The notes under the pieces: generated by a model | Databases searched by the model: none | Seen by the model: the letters and a program-made list of their open reading frames with translations, nothing else | Told to the model about the DNA's origin: nothing | Shown: piece after piece, positions 7,193 through 11,371 of the stretch | Layout of the letters: each line of letters opens with the position of its first letter | How positions within the stretch are numbered: position 1 is the stretch's first letter | DNA from: Bacteriovoracaceae bacterium | GTDB taxonomy: Bacteria; Bdellovibrionota; UBA1018 | DNA length: 11,371 nt | Assembly: GCA_947500275.1 (NCBI GenBank) | Contig: CANMSW010000048.1 | Coordinates: 1-11,371 of the forward strand | Reading direction: 5' to 3' | Made by a program: the position numbers and the translations under genes

Positions 7193-8672
7193 ACTCAAAA
7201 ATCCGACCCTTACTCGTTTCAAGCGCAAAACACCCTTTTGTCGAAGGCCAACTTTGGCCAAGCTTTCTGGGGCTTTGGGTTTAGCACACGTTCTGATGCT
7301 CCCGGCAGCAGAGGCGAACATCGGTGAACTCTTAGGCTTCACGTCAAGAGCCTCATCCCTGGCCGGGGCCACTGTCGCCTGGGGTGGGGACGGAAGTCGC
7401 GCTTGGACGAATCCGGCGTCTCTCGCCGGAGACGACTCTAAGCGGCTTCGCTTTAGCTGGACCGTTTTAGGTGCGCAACCGAGCTTCCTGCCGATTGAGA
7501 ACGTCGTAGTCGAAAACGAATACGTCTCGGACAAAGTAACAACCGCCGATGTCGACCTCGATTACCGCACAACCCTAGGCCAAGCAGTGGGCCTCGAGTA
7601 TATCATCGCGCCGTCCCTAGGAAACCTGACCCTTGGAGTGGTCGGTTTTCTCCCGCTTGAGCAAGTGACCTACCTCGACACGGGCGAAGCCTTTGTCCCC
7701 GAGTACGTCCTCTACCGCGCCCGCACTCAAAGACCGCAGGTTGAGTTTGGGCTCGGCTGGTCCCCGACGCCATCCTTTCAAGTGGGCGCTGGCGCACACC
7801 TCGGATTCGCACTGACCGGCTACGCTTCGGTCTTTCTTCAGACGGATGAGACGAGGCCATCGTCGATGCGCATTTCGGCCTCGATGAAGCCAAAAGTCGC
7901 GCCCCAATTTGGATTTCAATACCGCTCCCCGGATGAAGCGGTCCCTGGTTCGGCACTCGGGCCCCAATTTACAGCGGCCGGGGTAGTCCGCCTTCCCCTC
8001 GATTCGGGCGTCTCGATGAACCTGAATACGGGTGCCCAAGTTTTCGGGAGTTTCGCCGGAGTCGATCTCGAGTTTGATGCCCTCTCGTCACTCTACTACG
8101 ATCCCCTATCCGTTGAGTTGGGGTTTTCGTGGCGCTACTCGGACCGAGCCCGAATTTTGGTTCAGGCAGACTGGCAAGACTGGCGAAACTTTAACGCACC
8201 GACTTTGGACATTCAGGACCCATCGGGCGCCTGCCAATCAAGTGACCCGGCAGAAGATTGCGGCCTTCCGATCAGTGGAAGCGCAAACCCCACGCAAGAG
8301 CTGAACGCGATCCTGATTCCTCGCATCGGACATGAATGGCAAGCGTCGGACCAGTTCACGCTTCGAATTGGTTATTCTCAGCGCCCCAGCATCTACAAGA
8401 ACACCCCCAATGGAGCGGGCAATCTTTTAGATCCCTCACAAGATATTTTCACTGCCGGGATCGGTTGGAACTTCGATGGTTTCCTTAACTTCGACGTCCC
8501 TTGTACGGTGGACTTCTCGCTCACGTATCACTCACTTCGGACGCAAACGATTGAGAAAACCGAGGGAAATGAGTTGGACGAGGGTTCAGGCGATATCAAA
8601 GTGGGTGCCCCAGGTTATCAAGCCGGTGGTAACATTTTAGGTGGGGGACTGACCCTCAGCCTCGCGTTTTAG
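7185..8672 (+). CDS. FadL/OMPP1-like outer-membrane beta-barrel protein
   Basis: Predicted outer-membrane barrel of 495 aa related to the FadL/OMPP1/TodX transporters, which take up long-chain fatty acids or other hydrophobic compounds. After a basic n-region (11-26), hydrophobic residues 28-41 end in AAEA-N (cleavage after A44). The mature N-terminus contains RASSLAGATVAWGGDGSRAWTNPASLA (55-81), matching the FadL-type pattern of small residues followed by a D/N-P-A turn. The rest alternates polar and hydrophobic residues, as in barrel strands, and the chain ends in LSLAF with a terminal Phe, as expected for BAM-assembled proteins. A Cys pair in a loop (ACQSSDPAEDC) may form a disulfide. The ATG at 7185 overlaps the rsmA stop by 8 nt; a TTG at 7080 would extend it but lacks support. 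The substrate is inferred only. Confidence 0.8.
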   Translation: MAELKNPTLTRFKRKTPFCRRPTLAKLSGALGLAHVLMLPAAEANIGELLGFTSRASSLAGATVAWGGDGSRAWTNPASLAGDDSKRLRFSWTVLGAQPSFLPIENVVVENEYVSDKVTTADVDLDYRTTLGQAVGLEYIIAPSLGNLTLGVVGFLPLEQVTYLDTGEAFVPEYVLYRARTQRPQVEFGLGWSPTPSFQVGAGAHLGFALTGYASVFLQTDETRPSSMRISASMKPKVAPQFGFQYRSPDEAVPGSALGPQFTAAGVVRLPLDSGVSMNLNTGAQVFGSFAGVDLEFDALSSLYYDPLSVELGFSWRYSDRARILVQADWQDWRNFNAPTLDIQDPSGACQSSDPAEDCGLPISGSANPTQELNAILIPRIGHEWQASDQFTLRIGYSQRPSIYKNTPNGAGNLLDPSQDIFTAGIGWNFDGFLNFDVPCTVDFSLTYHSLRTQTIEKTEGNELDEGSGDIKVGAPGYQAGGNILGGGLTLSLAF

Positions 8673-8703
8673 TCGGTAGCCGTTCGACCAGGGGAGCATC
8701 ATC

Positions 8704-9384
8704 ATGAAAGCAAAACCGCAACTTCCTCGAGTTTCATCACTCATTCGAAGCTACTTTTTCTCAGGAATGCTAGTCGTGCTCCCTTTAGGAGTCATCGCCT
8801 GGATTTCCGCCTCCGTGCTCCAAACCCTTTGGATGCTTCCGCACATTCTTCCGGAGTCCTGGCGCCCGGAGTATTGGATTACGGATCCAAACTTGGCTGA
8901 ACTCGTGAACGCCGGAATCGTCTTCCTGCTCGCTTTGTTGCTGGTCCTTCTCATTTCTCTTCTAGGTTGGATCTCGACCCAATATTTGGGAAAAAAGATT
9001 CTCGATTCGATCGGGCATCTTATTCAGCGTATTCCCGTTTTGCGCAGTGTTTATAGCGCCCTCGATCAACTCCTTCGAACCTTCACCTCGGGGAGCGGAC
9101 AGCAATTCAACCGAGTCGTTTATCTCGAGTACCCCCGAAAAGGAGTCTGGACTCTCGCTTTCGTTACCGGTCCAGCAAAAGGACCCGCCGCACCGGAACA
9201 GCACCTGAATGTCTATGTTCCGACGACGCCCAATCCGACTTCAGGCTTTCACCTCATTGTTTCGGAGTCCGACGTGCGTGACTCAGAAATGAGTGTCGAA
9301 GAAGCCTTCAGAACGATTCTCTCGTTGGGAATTGCGCAGCCGGGCACCCCCATTGACTCGTCAACTCCAGTGACTAAGGACTAA
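8704..9384 (+). CDS. DUF502 family inner-membrane protein
   Basis: Membrane protein of the DUF502 family, whose plant members include COV1-like proteins; the bacterial role is not established. The protein is 226 aa. Two membrane segments are visible at about 18-42 and 69-92, with a short loop between them. The family's C-terminal part is clear: IQRIPVLRSVYSALDQLL (107-124), RVVYLEYPRKGVWTLAFVTG (137-156), NVYVPTTPNPTSGF (169-182) and SESDVRDSEMSVEEAFRTILSLG (187-209). AGGGGAG lies 7 nt before the ATG and is the strongest ribosome binding site in this run. It starts 31 nt after the barrel gene and ends 3 nt before smpB, so translation with smpB is probably linked. Confidence 0.92.
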   Translation: MKAKPQLPRVSSLIRSYFFSGMLVVLPLGVIAWISASVLQTLWMLPHILPESWRPEYWITDPNLAELVNAGIVFLLALLLVLLISLLGWISTQYLGKKILDSIGHLIQRIPVLRSVYSALDQLLRTFTSGSGQQFNRVVYLEYPRKGVWTLAFVTGPAKGPAAPEQHLNVYVPTTPNPTSGFHLIVSESDVRDSEMSVEEAFRTILSLGIAQPGTPIDSSTPVTKD

Positions 9385-9387
9385 GGG

Positions 9388-9888
9388 ATGGCCAACGCTA
9401 AACAAGGAGATTCACGAGCCGCTGCCGAGAAGCTGATCGCTACGAATCCTATTGCCCGTCAGAACTTCTTTATCGAAGAAGTTCTCGAGGCAGGGATCGC
9501 TTTGACCGGTACCGAGATCAAAAGTATCCGCGCGCAATCTCCCAACCTCAGAGATTCGTTCGTGGAAATCCGTGCCCAAGGGTCAAGACTCGAAGCTTGG
9601 CTGATGAATATGCATATCTCCCCTTATTCTCACGGGAACATTTGGAACCACGAGCCACTTCGCAAACGGAAGCTGCTCCTCCATGCCCATCAAATTGAGC
9701 GCCTTTTCGGGGATACCACTCGCAAAGGCTACACTTTGGTCCCGACTCGGATGTATTTCAAAAAAGGCCGGGCCAAGGTTGAGATCGGGTTGGCGAAGGG
9801 AAAGACCAAGGGCGATCGTCGGGAAGACCTGAAAAGGAAAACGGATGAACGCGAGATGGAGAAAGCGCTTCGCCATCGTCGCAGCTGA
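9388..9888 (+). CDS. smpB: SsrA-binding protein SmpB
   Basis: Binds tmRNA and brings it to ribosomes stalled on broken mRNAs (trans-translation). The protein is 166 aa, within the family's range, with about 13 extra N-terminal residues. Motifs: NPIARQNFFIEEVLEAGIAL (20-39), GTEIKSIR (41-48), HISPYSHGN (76-84), NHEPLRKRKLLLH (87-99), KGYTLVPTRMYFKKGRAKVEIGLAKGK (113-139), then a basic tail (KGDRREDLKRKTDEREMEKALR) that in the family enters the mRNA path. The usual DKRE reads DRRE. AAGGA in the end of the DUF502 gene serves as ribosome binding site. ssrA often lies near smpB but is not visible in this window. Confidence 0.97.
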   Translation: MANAKQGDSRAAAEKLIATNPIARQNFFIEEVLEAGIALTGTEIKSIRAQSPNLRDSFVEIRAQGSRLEAWLMNMHISPYSHGNIWNHEPLRKRKLLLHAHQIERLFGDTTRKGYTLVPTRMYFKKGRAKVEIGLAKGKTKGDRREDLKRKTDEREMEKALRHRRS

Positions 9889-9889
9889 C

Positions 9890-9919
9890 TTGAGTGTATC
9901 CACTAATCGCGGTTACACT
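9890..9919 (+). promoter_or_regulatory. possible sigma70-type promoter before the acyl-CoA synthetase gene
   Basis: TTGAGT (9890-9895) and TACACT (9914-9919) each match the -35 and -10 consensus at four of six bases, with an 18-nt spacer. The ATG follows the -10 by only 8 nt, so a transcript from here would be nearly leaderless. There is no clear ribosome binding site before that ATG. Weak evidence; read-through from smpB is as likely. Confidence 0.25.
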
Positions 9920-9927
9920 TTGGGCCT

Positions 9928-11371
9928 ATGCCCTTCATCTTAGGAAAGACCGTCAGCGAAACTTACGCAGAGCGAATCCGCCTTACTCCGAATGCTATCG
10001 GCTATCGCTATAAGCCGACCTACCCCGAGGCTGGTGCCGTAGGTCGTTGGAAGAAAGTAACTTTCCGCGAATTCGACTCAGAATGTCGGCTTGTTTCTTA
10101 CGGGCTAAGAGCAATCGGCCTAGAGAAGGGAGACCGCAGCGTTATTCTCTCGAACACGCGCTTCGAGTGGACTTTAACCGACATCGCGACGTTGGGAGCA
10201 GGCGGCATTACCGTCCCCATTTACGCGTCAAACACTCCGCCAGACTGCGCCTATATTTTAGGACATTGTGAAGCGAAATTCGCCTTTGTCGAGGATGCGA
10301 AGCAGCTTGAGAAAGTCCTTTCCAAAAAAGCGGAGCTCCCGAACCTCAAAAAAATCATTGTCTTCGAACCCAGCGCTCTTCGGGCAGCTGCGGGTCGTGA
10401 CGACGTCATTTCATTACACGCCCTGAAGGATTTAGGCCGAAGAGAAGAGGCTCGGGATCCTACCCTTTTTGACCGCACCCTTCGCGAAGCGAAGCCTGAT
10501 GACATCATGACCATCTGTTATACGTCGGGAACAACAGGCGTCCCCAAGGGGGTCATGCTCACTCAAGACAATGCCCTCAGTGTTCTTGAGGACTGCGAAC
10601 GAGTCTTAAAAAAGCATGCTCGGCCGGAGTCAGAAATTACAGTCACCTTCCTCCCCTACTCCCATATCATCGGCAAACTCGAATCGCTGGCCGTGTTTGT
10701 CTTCGGTTGGCAGTCCTGCTTTGCAGAAAACCTCGATCTTCTGATGACGAATATCGGAGAGATTCGCCCGACGGTGATGTTCGCAGTGCCTCGAATCTTT
10801 GAAAAGGCTCGCGCAAGGCTCGAGGCCATGGTGGAGCAAGGCCCGCTAGCCAAGCGCAACCTCTTCCGTTGGGCGATGGGCGTTGGTCGTCGCTATCAGA
10901 CTGCCGTTTGGGAAAAACGGATTCCCCCCATCGCAGATGTTGTTCAGTACCAAATTGCCAAGAAGCTCGTATTCTCCAAAATCGCGGATCGGTTTGGGGG
11001 ACGCTTGCAGTTCGCTCTCTGTGGGGGTGCTCCACTCCCTCGCGAGATCGGCGAATACTTTGGCATCTGCGGAATTCTAGTCCTCGAGGGCTACGGCCTC
11101 ACAGAAACCAGCGCTCCAGTTGCATTGATGACCCCCGACGATGTGCGCTTTGGCTGGGTCGGTAAGCCCCTCCCGGAAGTGGCCATTAAAATCGGTGAAG
11201 ACGGCGAGGTTCTCGTTAAGTCCCGGAAAGTTTTTAAAGGGTATTACAAAAACCCAGAGGCGACTTCCGAAGCGATCCAAGATGGCTGGTTCCACACCGG
11301 AGACATCGGCGAAATTAACGCGGACGGATTCCTTCGCATCACGGACCGTAAAAAAGACCTCATCATTACGA
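9928..11371 (+). CDS. long-chain acyl-CoA synthetase (AMP-forming), 3' end beyond window
   Basis: Activates long-chain fatty acids with ATP and CoA via an acyl-adenylate; FadD/FAA1-like adenylate-forming enzyme. I translated the open frame from the ATG at 9928 to the window edge: 481 residues with no stop, so the C-terminal part is missing. Motifs: P-loop YTSGTTGVPKG (198-208), LPYSHIIGK, CGGAPLPREIGEYF, GYGLTETS (388-395), GWFHTGDIG (453-461; D459 contacts the ribose in this family), and the hinge region ITDRKKDLI (471-479). The catalytic Lys of the C-terminal domain lies outside the window. The form resembles the larger bacterial/eukaryotic long-chain group rather than acetyl-CoA synthetase. 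It starts 39 nt after smpB and has no clear ribosome binding site. Chain-length preference cannot be read from sequence. Confidence 0.92.
   Translation, partial: MPFILGKTVSETYAERIRLTPNAIGYRYKPTYPEAGAVGRWKKVTFREFDSECRLVSYGLRAIGLEKGDRSVILSNTRFEWTLTDIATLGAGGITVPIYASNTPPDCAYILGHCEAKFAFVEDAKQLEKVLSKKAELPNLKKIIVFEPSALRAAAGRDDVISLHALKDLGRREEARDPTLFDRTLREAKPDDIMTICYTSGTTGVPKGVMLTQDNALSVLEDCERVLKKHARPESEITVTFLPYSHIIGKLESLAVFVFGWQSCFAENLDLLMTNIGEIRPTVMFAVPRIFEKARARLEAMVEQGPLAKRNLFRWAMGVGRRYQTAVWEKRIPPIADVVQYQIAKKLVFSKIADRFGGRLQFALCGGAPLPREIGEYFGICGILVLEGYGLTETSAPVALMTPDDVRFGWVGKPLPEVAIKIGEDGEVLVKSRKVFKGYYKNPEATSEAIQDGWFHTGDIGEINADGFLRITDRKKDLIIT

Noticed and set aside
6815..7534. Long minus-strand open frame across the rsmA/barrel junction
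   Set aside because: It is antisense to two well-supported genes, has no recognisable domain, and fits the mirror-frame pattern seen across the whole window.

Overview
This window looks like chromosomal core and envelope DNA from a Gram-negative bacterium. All eleven genes I can support lie on the + strand and are tightly packed, and I see no mobile elements, phage genes, RNA genes or CRISPR arrays. Outer-membrane lipoproteins (Pal, CpoB-like), a FadL-like barrel and a periplasmic-type multiheme cytochrome show a diderm cell. The style (many secreted lipoproteins, a DUF4398-type lipoprotein, a metallophosphatase fused to a c-type cytochrome, a tsaD-rsmA pair) suggests a member of the former Deltaproteobacteria, perhaps Bdellovibrionota or a relative. 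That placement is inference and should be held loosely.

Region 1 (1-1315) holds a secreted HExxH metalloprotease of no family I can name, followed by a short leader region. Region 2 (1316-3419) is a run of three predicted outer-membrane lipoproteins: Pal, a DUF4398-like protein and a CpoB/YbgF-like coiled-coil/TPR protein. A strong intrinsic terminator at 1876-1926 separates pal from the other two. The usual tolQRAB genes are not directly upstream of pal.

Region 3 (3449-9888) is a long, nearly gapless run. It holds a UshA-like metallophosphatase fused to four CxxCH haem motifs, tsaD (tRNA t6A), rsmA/ksgA (16S rRNA dimethylation), a FadL-like outer-membrane barrel whose start overlaps the rsmA stop, a DUF502 inner-membrane protein and smpB (trans-translation). 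Gaps are between -8 and 31 nt, so co-transcription is plausible. The run interleaves translation-quality genes with envelope genes.

Region 4 (9928-11371) is a long-chain acyl-CoA synthetase (AMP-forming) cut off by the right edge. With the FadL-like barrel it could form an uptake-and-activation pair for fatty acids, but the barrel's substrate cannot be read from sequence.

I found no clear undescribed system. The most unusual items are the phosphatase-cytochrome fusion with eroded metal-binding motifs and a CxC near the expected active site, and the unassigned secreted metalloprotease.
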